Assembly: GCF_910592395.1 (NCBI RefSeq)
Contig: NC_088325.1
Coordinates: 7,223,501-7,287,500, forward strand
From: Lineus longissimus
Taxonomy: Eukaryota; Nemertea; Pilidiophora; Heteronemertea; Lineidae
Direction of reading: 5' to 3'
DNA length: 64,000 nucleotides
Shown here: positions 43,760-53,926 of the stretch, piece by piece
Position numbering within the stretch: position 1 is the stretch's first letter
How the letters are laid out: every line of letters starts with the position of its first letter
Position numbers and translations under genes: made by a program
The notes under the pieces: model-generated
Database searches by the model: none
Seen by the model: the letters and a program-made list of their open reading frames with translations, nothing else
Told to the model about the DNA's origin: nothing

Positions 43760-46378
43760 TCGACTTTTGCTGTGCACATAAATCGCGCCGGCTGAATTCC
43801 ATAAATAGAAACTGATAACATTGAGGCGGTTTGGTTCCCATTGTGTGCCCTCCCACTTCACACCATGTCAGTAAGTTTTATAAGAGCGGGAGGGCGTGCT
43901 GTAAGGAAAATGGCCAAACTGACGTCATCACCCCGGCTGTTCAGACCTCAAAACAGATGGGAAATTCCCATTATTACCAGAGCTGCCAATGCCAGATTTT
44001 ATATTCACCCAGCGAAGATTATTTAATGAAGCACCAGAAAATATTCCATTGGGTGTATATGAATAATGACCCGATCGACTGTATGTGACTGTCTGTGACT
44101 CTGCCGACAACTAGGCTAGACCTAATGAATAATCTAGAACAGAATAAGAAAACTGAAATCACAAAGTTTGATGGATATTTATAGACTTTCCATTATGACC
44201 AGCAGCTCAAATTTCTCAATCTATCATGTGCCACCACCAATTCCCCGTGGCGCAGTTGGCATCTTTTGCTTTCAGTTGCCACTATCAAGACAAACTCATA
44301 CCAGTTCGCCCACACCAGTCTCCCTGGAGTCATGAATTCAGAGCCTGTGAATTCTCAGTTCTAGTTTATGTTGTTGTTTGCCGACGCAATTGATAAAACC
44401 TATAGGTTTTCGATGATTTTGTGTGATCTGCTACTAACTCGGAAATCCTACTCGAATGGTTTTACTAGTTTTTGTGATGGCCCATAAACCTTTCGAGGCA
44501 TTTTGCTAACCAACTGACGTAAACCGCCTGGCGTATTTTATTGCCTCCTTGCTCTGTCATTTACCCATATCTTTAATGGTCCGTACGGGTGATAATAGAA
44601 CGCTATTAGGTATCATTACTATTTTGCGTTCTATTCGATATTAACTTTGTTTCCGCGGTATCCCAATATGCCAATTACTGACCGAAACAATGGTAACCTT
44701 ATTAATCTTTGTTACAGTTTTCAAAGAAGCCAGAGGAGAGCATTGCTTTTCATTCTTGTTACCACAGTACAGTGAGCATTTAACCACGGACCCAGAAACT
44801 TCTTGACTGATAGGTCGCATAAGGCTGCTATAGGGCCATTCCCGCCGAAAATGCCAATGGTCAGCAAATAAGCCTCCTGTTGACGGATAAAATTAGGGTA
44901 ACATTCTTAAACTTATTCAGAAATGATGAGGATATATACTTCCAACAAGTGTGCGAAGTTTGTATAAAAATAATAAAGTTAAGCAGTATTTTAGGCAAGG
45001 CGATTAAAGACAACATCCAACACATATAACTATGCCTTATATCTGTAGGCCCATAGTCAGTCTAATTTGTTACTTGACCAGAAAAACAAGGAGCGATTTT
45101 AGAGTTTAAAAGTAGAGTTATTGTAAAACAATATCCGCCAAAAAAGAAATTCTGTATATAAAGTGTATAAGTGTGACCGAGTCTCGTGACGTGAAGCCGA
45201 CTCATTCTCCAAAGAAGACATGATATTCAAGCCTTTTTCCTCCAACGGTATAGGCGTCAATTGCATGTGTATTGCATTCATGATACACACGACTGAACGC
45301 AGTAAGAATGCTCGTCGACGAAATGCCATCAATATCACGATTTCCTCGACATTTTCTAGTCCCTGTTGATATCACTAAGGTGAATATGTATTCCTCTTTT
45401 GAGCCCATCAATAAAAAGTTTAAGTGCCAAAACTCACCTCGCGTCAAATCATCGTATGCACAAACGAACCGAATCATACTCCCATTTCCACACGCTACAG
45501 AAATAGTGCGTATAAAAACACAAAAAACACACTTCGATTTGGGAGGAAAAGTTTCGGACAAAGGCTTGAAATACAAGTGGACTTCCTTTTTGAATTTTTG
45601 AAATAAAAAAGCCTAGTAGCTTACAAGAATAAGCGATTATCATGATAAAGGTGTTATCCTCTCTTCTTCCCTGTCTTATATGTATATATATATACATGTG
45701 CATGTCCACGTGCAGGTGCAAGTGCAGAAACATCCAAAATACATTTCTCATCTCGAGAGGAACAATTAATCAACATTCACATCTACATGTATATGATACG
45801 AAGCAACTTGAAAGGTCCAGTGACATATCCAAGATTACAGAAATAAATTGTTATGCATCATTTATTGAACTATACCAGATGGAAAATTGACTCAGTCGCG
45901 AATAATAGGTGTAAAATATCAGTCGTCTGCCTGGCTTCTCCTGGGTTTCTTCCCTAAAGTACATGAAATCACGGATTACAGAAGCCAGACGAGCTGTTTC
46001 AATGTCCACGTGAGGAGTCTTAATGCTGTTTGCGGTTATGTGCTGTACCGAGGGTCGGGGAATCAACACGGCATCCATTTTAATCGTTATAAAGAAAGTA
46101 CAGGGTGACCCATGACAAATTTCGCGACACTGACAAAGCGCCATTATTATAACAAAAATGTCCCTTCCTCATATTTGTTGTCAAAACTCCTAAATACGAA
46201 TAATGTTTCGAAATAATTGTGTATTAGAGTCGCTGCTTCAGGTTGGCAAACATCACACATACCGTCATTTGAAAGAAGTATAATTATTTTCAAATGACTC
46301 TGATGATAATTTTATGGTGAAAAGAGCTGGCTTAGCGTAATAGAACCTAACATTCAGGTTTCCTTTGGGGTTTTTTTC
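43760..46378. other. No gene seen
   Basis: Open frames of up to 124 codons on both strands around 45099-45751 overlap one another with no domain. Alternating (TA)/(CATG) sequence lies at 45676-45705. I cannot support a gene. Confidence 0.4.
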
Positions 46379-46379
46379 A

Positions 46380-46516
46380 TTTCCGGGCTACTAGCAGCCC
46401 TTTTTTCATTTTCTGACTAGCGGGCCTTTTCTCATTTTCGGACTAGCGAGCCTTCGGACTAGCAGGCCTTCGGACTAGTCGGCCTTCGGACTAGCGGACC
46501 TTGGGATTAGCGGCCT
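46380..46516. repeat. Minisatellite, (TTC)GGACTAGC(R)GGCC unit
   Basis: About seven units of 15-27 bp: early units are spaced by TTTTTTCATTTTC, later ones contract to CTTCGGACTAGCGAGC-type 15-16-mers. Confidence 0.85.
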
Positions 46517-46787
46517 GTAACTAAAAATTCAACTGCACATTTAAAGGAAGCATAGCACCATGGGAGTCAGGATTCTTTCATAGCCGACTTCCTTCTCCAT
46601 TACCTATGAATTATGATGTCTATCAGAGGCCTTTCTACCCGGCGGCCATCTCCATCATGCACACTGAAAACATGCTGAGAGACAAGTGGGAAGAAACTGA
46701 CCTTCTTTATTTCTACTTTGAACTACGAATTACCGATATCTTTGCTTTCAGTCCATCGGTATTGCAAGCGGTCAACTGGTCGTTTTC

Positions 46788-48158
46788 TATGGCAAGCCGT
46801 TTGCTTCAAAAAGTCGAGATGATTTTTTTCAAGTCGAGATTTTTTTTTCAAGTCAAGAAAAAATATTTCAAGTCAAGAAATTTCTTCAAAAAGTTGAGAT
46901 TAGTATTTTCAAGTTTACACATTTTTTTTCAATTCTACAAGTTTGTTTTTTTTTAAGTCGACTTTTTAAATATATATACATTTTTTTTTTTTAAGTAAAA
47001 AAAAAAGTTTTTTTCATTAATTTTTTTATATACAACTTATCAGTTAATTATTTTTCTAATTCTTTTAAATTTTTTTTCAAGTCGATAAAAATTTATTGTA
47101 AATGACAAATTTCCTATTCAACAAAAAAAAAACACATTCGAGACAGAAAAAATAAGTCGAACATTATGACGTCATCACTTTTCGTGTACAGTATGTAGAC
47201 TCGTCCCCAGCCGTTCTCTTGCTGACTTCGCATTCTAATGCCCACATATATACATAGCAGGGGACCAGTCTATACAGTATGCAAGATAGCGGGAGGCGAT
47301 GTTGTTGACATTGCCGAGTGTCTGCGTCAGTGTCCCGCTATGGTCCGGCGATCTGAAAGGGCCAGACAATCATTAGATCAAAACAAACTAGAGAACTGTT
47401 CCAGGCTACTAGATGACATTCTAGGAATTCTGAGTGCGCTGTATATACGTGCATGCGATCTCTTCGGTGCCGGTGTAACATCTGTGGTTGTTCCCCATGT
47501 GTCAGTGTTTCCAAACAATAGGCAGCTAGAGAGACCACGACTTTTCAATAGGGGGGATACACAGAAAAACTTGTCAATCTATTTTTGAGCGTTCCCAAAC
47601 AATGAGGGGAAACACTCAAAAACAGAAACACTCAAAAACATTACACCGGTTCCGTTTTGGCAGAAGATTTTGCGGGGGTCTTGGCGCTATGCACAGCACT
47701 AACGATCAGGTATTGCACGCGATAGAGGGTTTGCAGAATAACACGACACACGGGCCTGATCGCGGCTGGCCAGGTGTTGAATTAGGCGGCGCGCGCAATG
47801 TACACAAAAACTGATGACGTCATAATGTTCGACTTTATTTTTGTAGCGCTCGACTGATTATTTTCTCGAGTATGAAATTTTTACTCGAGTATGAAATTTT
47901 TACTTTCGACACTATTTCGGTATTTATTATGTATCATTATTATATTTTACAAACACTATTTTAATTTTTATAATCATTTTTTTCTCGCAGTGAAATTTTT
48001 ATTAATTGATTTAACTTCAATAAGTTAAATGAGAAGAAAAATAAATATCTCGACTTGAAAAAAAAATTTTATTTCAAATTTTTTTTCTTGACTTGAAAAA
48101 AATCATTTCGACTAGGAAAAAAATCATTTCGACTTTTTGAAGCAAACGGCTTGCCATA
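46788..48158. mobile_element. 1371-bp TIR element with 6-bp target duplication (IS3EU-like ends)
   Basis: Starts TATGGCAAGCCGTTTGCTTC and ends in the exact inverse, flanked by GTTTTC at 46782-46787 and 48159-48164. The arms are AT-rich and built of CAAGTCGAGAT-plus-poly(T) units. A further inverted pair, GTCGAACATTATGACGTCAT, lies inside at ~47156 and ~47812. The 0.6-kb core is of higher GC and contains a nested 180-bp MITE (47470-47649). No transposase seen. A 6-bp duplication with TATGG/CCATA ends fits what I remember of the IS3EU superfamily; other superfamilies are not excluded. Confidence 0.8.
47470..47649 (-). mobile_element. 180-bp MITE, CCGGTGTAA ends, copy B (nested)
   Basis: Inverted, nearly identical to 21677-21856 and exactly the same length. 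It lies inside the 1371-bp element at 46788-48158, so it inserted later. Confidence 0.9.
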
Positions 48159-48164
48159 GTTTTC

Positions 48165-48540
48165 GCAGTAATACCGGTTGAGAAAGGTAGTTGCATAGTG
48201 TATACATGTTCCGTTGTGCAGATCTCCGGCACTACTGGTGCGCAGTAACGCATTGCGCTGATTGGAAGCATTGGCGAATCACTGCGCATGCCAGTTGCCC
48301 CAAAGAAAAAGCCGGGTGATCTTCTGACTGCCTTCCCATTTAGATTGATTCCTAATAGCCAACTGATGTAGTGTGTTTATAGTTAAGAGAATACGCAATT
48401 GGGAACCAATATTGACATGATTCTAACTATAACGTATTGATGCCGGTGCGGAGAGCCGGATGTCTTCAATGAAAGATAATCTCTGACAACGATCACTGCC
48501 CTGACACTGCAATCACATTTTCTACTCCCAGATACTCATG
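48165..48540. other. Sequence upstream of LRR gene
   Basis: No coding. It probably belongs to the 5' intron or promoter side of the LRR gene. No core promoter motif could be assigned. Confidence 0.35.
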
Positions 48541-48563
48541 TCTCTTGTTCTTTCTCTTTGCAG
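48541..48563 (+). other. Candidate splice acceptor of a 5' UTR exon
   Basis: TCTTGTTCTTTCTCTTTGCAG is a strong pyrimidine tract plus AG, 357 bp before the LRR gene's start codon, with no open frame leading into the ATG. This fits a leader exon starting at 48564, with the first exon farther upstream. Confidence 0.45.
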
Positions 48564-48920
48564 TGGAAGTCTAAACCTTTGAACTATCGACAACCAATTC
48601 AATGATTAAGAACATCAATCGGCAGCATCCATTCATTTAATTGGTATCATCACGTGACGACTAATCCTCGTTCTCATGGAGCTCTTAAGGACCGTCTGAC
48701 AGTGATGGTGACTTTGAAACTGTATAACATGTCAGCGGACAGTCGCAGCAAAAGTCTTTCTGCTAAAGATCCGACAAAAAGCAAGCAGAATATTTGAAAC
48801 AAGATATCTCAACTGCTGAAGTTTGTGAATTCGATAGGTGGTTTGAATTGAAAGAGGAACTGAACATTCAGAGAGATTCAGCGAGAAACTGCGAGTTGCA
48901 TCATGTGAGGTTACGTCATC

Positions 48921-51026
48921 ATGGAATATCTTCTGTTTATTTTGTTTGCTTCGATCTTGTGCGCATACGTGGCCGCTTCCCGGCAGTGTTATTTTTCCTG
49001 CAATTGCAGTGAGAGGTTGTTTCCCTCCATTAACCGAACACTCTATACGCTGGACTGCGGATTCATTGGATTTAACTCGTTGCCAATAAACGCCACCTTG
49101 CGGCGTCAATCTGCATTCATCCTTTCAGGAAATGGATATGCGTCATTTTTAGACATAACAGGGCTGCTCGGTATCAGGAATTTAGCCTACTTAGATTTGT
49201 CCCACAACAAAATTAACACTTTGTCAAATTTTCAAGTAAATGGCGACTTTCTAAAGGAGCTAAACTTGGATTCCAATCTGTTGGATTATGTCCCAGCAGA
49301 CGCCTTCACTGCGACGTCAGAGTTGCAGGTTCTCTCCCTCGCCTCGAACAGGATTGAGGTGATTCACGCGCGAGGTTTTACGCACTTGAGTTATCTTAAG
49401 CATTTAAACATGTCTGCCAACCGCCTCTCCCAAATCAACCCTTTGTGGTTCTCTGTGCTGGAAAGGCTTGAACTGCTAGATCTTTCCAACAACAACATCC
49501 ATGAACTTTCGGATGGGGTTTTTAAGAACTTAAAAAGGTTGAAAACACTGTCGTTGCATGGAAACGACTTTCACACATTAGACCAGGACTCCTTTGCAGG
49601 CCTCATAGATCTGAAGACACTTTTTCTGAACAATAATCACATTAAAACCATCCCTACAACAGCTATGCAAATTTTCAAGCAGATGAAACTTATTGATTTA
49701 AGTGGGAACCATTTCCGTCGATTGACACCCAGAACTCTGTTTCGGATAAACGTGACTTGTCTTCGCATTAATTATCAGGATGACCTTCTATTGGTTGAAA
49801 GGAACAGTGTCACAGAGATGCCTTACTTGGAGGTATTAGAACTGCACAACAATAAGAAACTCGTGTACATAAGTCCCGAGGCATTCTCGAGGACGCTCAA
49901 ACTTCGGACACTGGATCTCCATGGCAATGCTCTCCGGACCGTGGAGTACAGAATGATCGAGGCTCTTCCCTCCCTCACTTCAGTCAGTTTTCATGGCAAT
50001 CCTGTTGACTGTTCTTGCTCAATTCACTGGGTTTTGGATGATGTGTACGTCAGGAGCAAAATAACCATTTTGCAATTAGAACACATCGTTTGCTCAAGCC
50101 CGCCGTCCTTAAAAAATAAACATCTCTACAAACAAGAAAGGCAATTTCCCAAAACCTGCAAACCTCAAATCCTGCCATTGTTTGAAAAGTCAATCCATGT
50201 TGTCCATGGGGAGGAGTTCTCCCTAGACTGTCGTAGCTACGGGGTTCCCACTCCCGCCATCTTGTGGCAGACACCGCATGGAGTTTTATACGCAAATAAT
50301 TCGGAGATCCGCCATCTGAGGGTGCTAGAGTCGGGCACCTTGGTATCGTCTGCTGCGTTCGAAGAAGACACTGGTCTGTATTCTTGTGTTTCGTCCAATC
50401 CAAGAGGCCAAGTTGCCAGGCATATGCGAGTCTTGGTAAAACAGATGAAGGCTGCGCTTATCATTCTCAACACCAAGCCAGATAGCATAGCAGTGACGTG
50501 GAATGGAACATCCAATTACAACCAATACGAGATACTATGCAAATTACCAAAAAGTAACAACCAAACCTGCGCCACGGTCAAATTGGCTCCGTACATGCGC
50601 AGTTACACTATCACAGGTTTGAAACCGAACACCAGATACTTTATGTGCATTGCTATGTTACATCCGGGACACGAAAAACACGAACGTTGTCAACAAGTTG
50701 AAACGAAGTCATACGGTTCCATCACTGCCGGGATTTTAAATATCAGGCCGTATGTATTAGGTGTAGGGGTCGGGGGGACCGTGAGTCTTGTTGCCATCGC
50801 TTTAATTGTCCTCTTAGCATATCTAAGACACAAGCGGAACCAGCAACGAATGAAGGAACTTTATGGCGATAACCTGTCCCAAATGTTCCTGGCAAGTGTT
50901 GACAGCTTTTCTGACATCACACCCATGACGTATGAGAATCTGGCCGCTCAAGTGTTTGATGAAGATGACATCGCAGAGATACGGGGCACGTCTGCCTTTG
51001 CTGCCTCAGTCACACCTGAAGCATAA
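48921..51026 (+). CDS. LRR-Ig-FN3 type I membrane protein, LRRN (NLRR)-like
   Basis: A single uninterrupted 701-residue frame. Residues 1-19 are a signal peptide. 23-46 is a cysteine-rich LRR cap (C23, C27, C29, C46). About 11-12 leucine-rich repeats follow to ~358, with clear LxxLxLxxN cores such as LAYLDLSHNKI. 360-413 is a C-terminal LRR cap (C364, C366, C391, C413). 420-506 is an Ig domain with C437, W449 and DTGLYSC489. 508-597 is FN3-like (W527 and YxxxCxAM). 611-635 is the transmembrane helix. The 66-residue acidic tail has the Tyr-based sorting motif YENL (671-674). N-glycosylation sequons are frequent. The order, length and intronless coding region match vertebrate LRRN1-3, neuronal adhesion/receptor-modulating surface proteins. 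Orthology against other LRR-Ig families (LINGO, LRIT, LRFN, kekkon) is inference. The ATG at 48921 is chosen because it begins the signal peptide. Confidence 0.92.
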   Translation: MEYLLFILFASILCAYVAASRQCYFSCNCSERLFPSINRTLYTLDCGFIGFNSLPINATLRRQSAFILSGNGYASFLDITGLLGIRNLAYLDLSHNKINTLSNFQVNGDFLKELNLDSNLLDYVPADAFTATSELQVLSLASNRIEVIHARGFTHLSYLKHLNMSANRLSQINPLWFSVLERLELLDLSNNNIHELSDGVFKNLKRLKTLSLHGNDFHTLDQDSFAGLIDLKTLFLNNNHIKTIPTTAMQIFKQMKLIDLSGNHFRRLTPRTLFRINVTCLRINYQDDLLLVERNSVTEMPYLEVLELHNNKKLVYISPEAFSRTLKLRTLDLHGNALRTVEYRMIEALPSLTSVSFHGNPVDCSCSIHWVLDDVYVRSKITILQLEHIVCSSPPSLKNKHLYKQERQFPKTCKPQILPLFEKSIHVVHGEEFSLDCRSYGVPTPAILWQTPHGVLYANNSEIRHLRVLESGTLVSSAAFEEDTGLYSCVSSNPRGQVARHMRVLVKQMKAALIILNTKPDSIAVTWNGTSNYNQYEILCKLPKSNNQTCATVKLAPYMRSYTITGLKPNTRYFMCIAMLHPGHEKHERCQQVETKSYGSITAGILNIRPYVLGVGVGGTVSLVAIALIVLLAYLRHKRNQQRMKELYGDNLSQMFLASVDSFSDITPMTYENLAAQVFDEDDIAEIRGTSAFAASVTPEA

Positions 51027-51029
51027 TTG

Positions 51030-51917
51030 AAGCACCTGAAGCAAGGGTCACGAGTCCAATTCATAAAGCGAAAGTGTCGGCGGCTGTCAATGGAATCTCC
51101 TGCCTTCCAGCTGTGATGAAAGAATCTTTGCAGTGAAGTGCGTCACTGGCAAAATTACAACATGGAACGCCTAATTCCTTTAACGCGAATTGAAAGCAAT
51201 GTATCATGCAGTCAAAAAACACATTTGTGATTTTTGATGTAGCACATAGCGCCTCTTATTTGCGGTAGCGATCTAGAAAGTTTGATCCACGGGTGGTGCG
51301 ATCGAGTTGCACGAGCTGTGTTGGATTCGAGTCTGACGATATAATTGCCCTGTGCCAAAAACACATAGGAACTCGCTTATACTTTTGCTACATGCATACA
51401 GATATTATGATTGGCATGGTATGCCACTTTTCGTGACGAATTACGGAGTGCTGAATTTGGACTATAGCCCATCAACCAGATAACTCCACCCCGAACCAGT
51501 CAATTAATATTCACTATGACTTACAGTTATGATCTGCTTATGTATGAAATAAGACGTAAGAAGGCTGTTGTAATCAACACTGACCAGCCTAGGCCTAGAC
51601 CTCAACTTCGAGGTATGACTGATAGGCTTGCTCTATAATAGGCTTTTGCTAGGTTCATGAATATTCACCATTAAGGTGGGCCTAGTGACTATTCCTTGTC
51701 AGGTGTTATAGTTCCGGAGTATTTTTGCTATTACTGATTACAGAATGGACACGTTTTGAAATGGGCGTTTTATAGAGATTCGTATCGGCGGTCCAGCACG
51801 TCTTGCCACGAGGATACAGCAGAACGGAAGAAGAGCTCGGACAAGTGAATTGTTGTCCTTATGAACAATGATATGATTCCTATGACCAAACCTGGAGAAC
51901 GCAATACACGTTGCTAT
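51030..51917. other. LRR gene 3' flank
   Basis: Presumed 3' UTR and intergenic sequence. I could not identify a convincing AATAAA within 300 bp of the stop. Confidence 0.4.
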
Positions 51918-52064
51918 CAGGGGAGTAGGGAGCGGGGGGGGGGGGCAGGGCAAATGACCCCCTCCCCAGTATATAATTATGAATATGCTTTTGATCGTGA
52001 TATTGGCGGATGAATTTCGAAAACCCCCCCCCCCCCCCATACCAAAAAGCTGGCTACGCCCCTG
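51918..52064. mobile_element. hAT-like MITE, CAGGGG(A/C)GTAG ends
   Basis: Left CAGGGGAGTAGGGAGC and the inverted right end CAGGGGCGTAGCCAGC. The interior has G- and C-homopolymer runs. CAGGGGCGTAGCC ends are common in animal hAT MITEs. I could not find an intact 8-bp duplication. Confidence 0.65.
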
Positions 52065-52069
52065 TACAT

Positions 52070-53718
52070 AGAGTTCAGTAAAACTCTGGAAAGAATGGGC
52101 ATCACCTGGAGAACATGACTGCGCAAATGAGTAGGATGGGTCATACTGAGCAACATCTGACATCTAACAAATTCAATCTGGTGCAATTTTTCAAAAGTTG
52201 CATGATTGTATAAAAGGAATCAAGTGCATATAAGCGATCTATCATAAACAATCAGAGGGGGAGGGATTCAAGTCCAATAAGTGAATATTCGGTCATTAAT
52301 TTATCTGACATCATCCTCGCCGTAATTTCGGAACCATTCGAGAATTTCCGGAATGTCGTCGGAACTATTCAGGATTTACGGCCACACCGTACACGTTAGC
52401 TGCATCACGCACGTAGCTTTGTCCGTCGATTGGACCTATTTACTCCCCGCAGTGCACTGTGGGTATAGTACGCACAAATTATGATAAGTTTAAAAGGAAT
52501 ATTTCTGTAGTCTTTAATTAGTAAAGACAAAGTCTTGAAATACAGTGGTAAAGATAAACAATTTTGGCACAGCTTAGACTGAAAACCACCAGTTCCAACT
52601 TGGGGAAATTGTTTTCGGACTTTATGTCGGTTTCGCACTTGTTGTTGGTCAAAATTAAGATGGTTTATGTCTGTTGAAATTAGTGATAGGTTAAAAAAAT
52701 GTTGACTGGATTCGTTGGTACTGCAGTACAGCTACCTGTGCCGAATCCCCCCCCCCTCCTCCCCTTGGTCTACTGCGTATTTTTAAAAAGATTTCTAATG
52801 GTATTGGTGCTGGTATAATGTCAAAATGGCATTGAACGTAAATAGATATGGCTAGAATGTTATTTGCTGGTCAATAGCACGGGTACTAGAGCTGTTTTCG
52901 TCGATTTCTTATGCTGGTTGCCAAGTGGGCTCCGCGGATGGTGATTGTGAGAAGGTCCCAACATTATTTGGTGGTGGGTTCAGCGGCGGACTGATAAAAT
53001 GAACCGCAGACACCGAGTTGGCATTGGGTATGACGTCATCATTCCCGGGTGACACTTCATGCTTGGCGGCTGGCATGAATTGTGAAATCAACTTTTTCCA
53101 TTGTATCAATCTAAAAAAATGGTTAAAACTGTCAGTTCACCTTTAAGAGTGTATGATTTGTCGTTATTCATCTGAGAAATGAACTATTCGTCTGCCAGAG
53201 GATGAGAATTAAGGGAACCATTTTGGAGAAGGAGGCGCAGTTCAACAAAAGGTCCAGGTACTACTCATCTTCAGCCATCGCATATATGTCTTAATTCTGT
53301 CCAGCACGAAACCTGGTTGTGGCGACCTTGAACCGCGAAAGGGGAATGTCAAAGCAGCTCAGCGAAACAAGCACAGAATATAAATAAATATGTAAATAAA
53401 ACTTGGATGTAGACTAAGATATTTTCCTATCCACAACACTTTGTAAAAAACACAGTTTAGTTTGTTTGAATATGCATGAAATAAAGTCACGTAAAAGACC
53501 CATTTTACTCTCCATCTATTAGTTACACGACCAACCTCGTGACTCATTCAGACTCGCAATCTTCCTGCCAGCAAAAATGGATTAAACTATACTTGCTGCC
53601 AGAGATATCCAACAATCGTCGATGTACAGTGCTGTCTATTTTAAATCGGTATTCTAATTGAAGGGATCCGGAGCCTTCATACATATGTCTAAAGGATTAA
53701 TAGGCCACCAACTGGTTT
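52070..53718. other. Intergenic between LRR and dehydrogenase genes
   Basis: C-rich run at ~52746-52765. Short frames only. The dehydrogenase 3' UTR must enter from the right, but no clear polyadenylation signal was found on -. Confidence 0.4.
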
Positions 53719-53926
53719 TTAAGCAGTAGAGGGATGCTCTGCCTTTCCTTCACTGAGGCCAATATGTGCATTTTGATCACAGTGAATCATGACCTTGATG
53801 GCCATTTCGTCACGTGATATGGCCGTCTCAAATGCCCGGATGCTTTCTTCCAAACAGAAATGGTGGGTGATAAGCGGTCGGAGATCGATCCTGCCGGACG
53901 AGACCAGGGAGAGGGCCTTCGGATAG
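53719..53926 (-). CDS. SORD: SORD-like last coding exon
   Basis: Acceptor CCTTTGTTTCAG precedes CTATCCG. It encodes [35 protein letters not shown], then a 30-residue tail ending in a TAA at 53719. The tail after MIHCDQN is about 20 residues longer than human SORD's short C-terminus. Confidence 0.93.

Noticed and set aside
45202-45576. 124-codon frame on -
   Set aside because: Both strands are open over the same stretch, no family is recognised and there are no splice borders. I could not support a gene.
47238-47588. 116-codon frame on +
   Set aside because: It runs from the element core into the nested MITE, with no recognisable domain.
50050-50525. Open frames antisense to the LRR gene
   Set aside because: Shadows of the real coding strand with no domain content.
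51738-52163. 141-codon frame on - with Gly and Pro runs
   Set aside because: It spans G/C homopolymers inside an hAT-like MITE; composition comes from the repeat.
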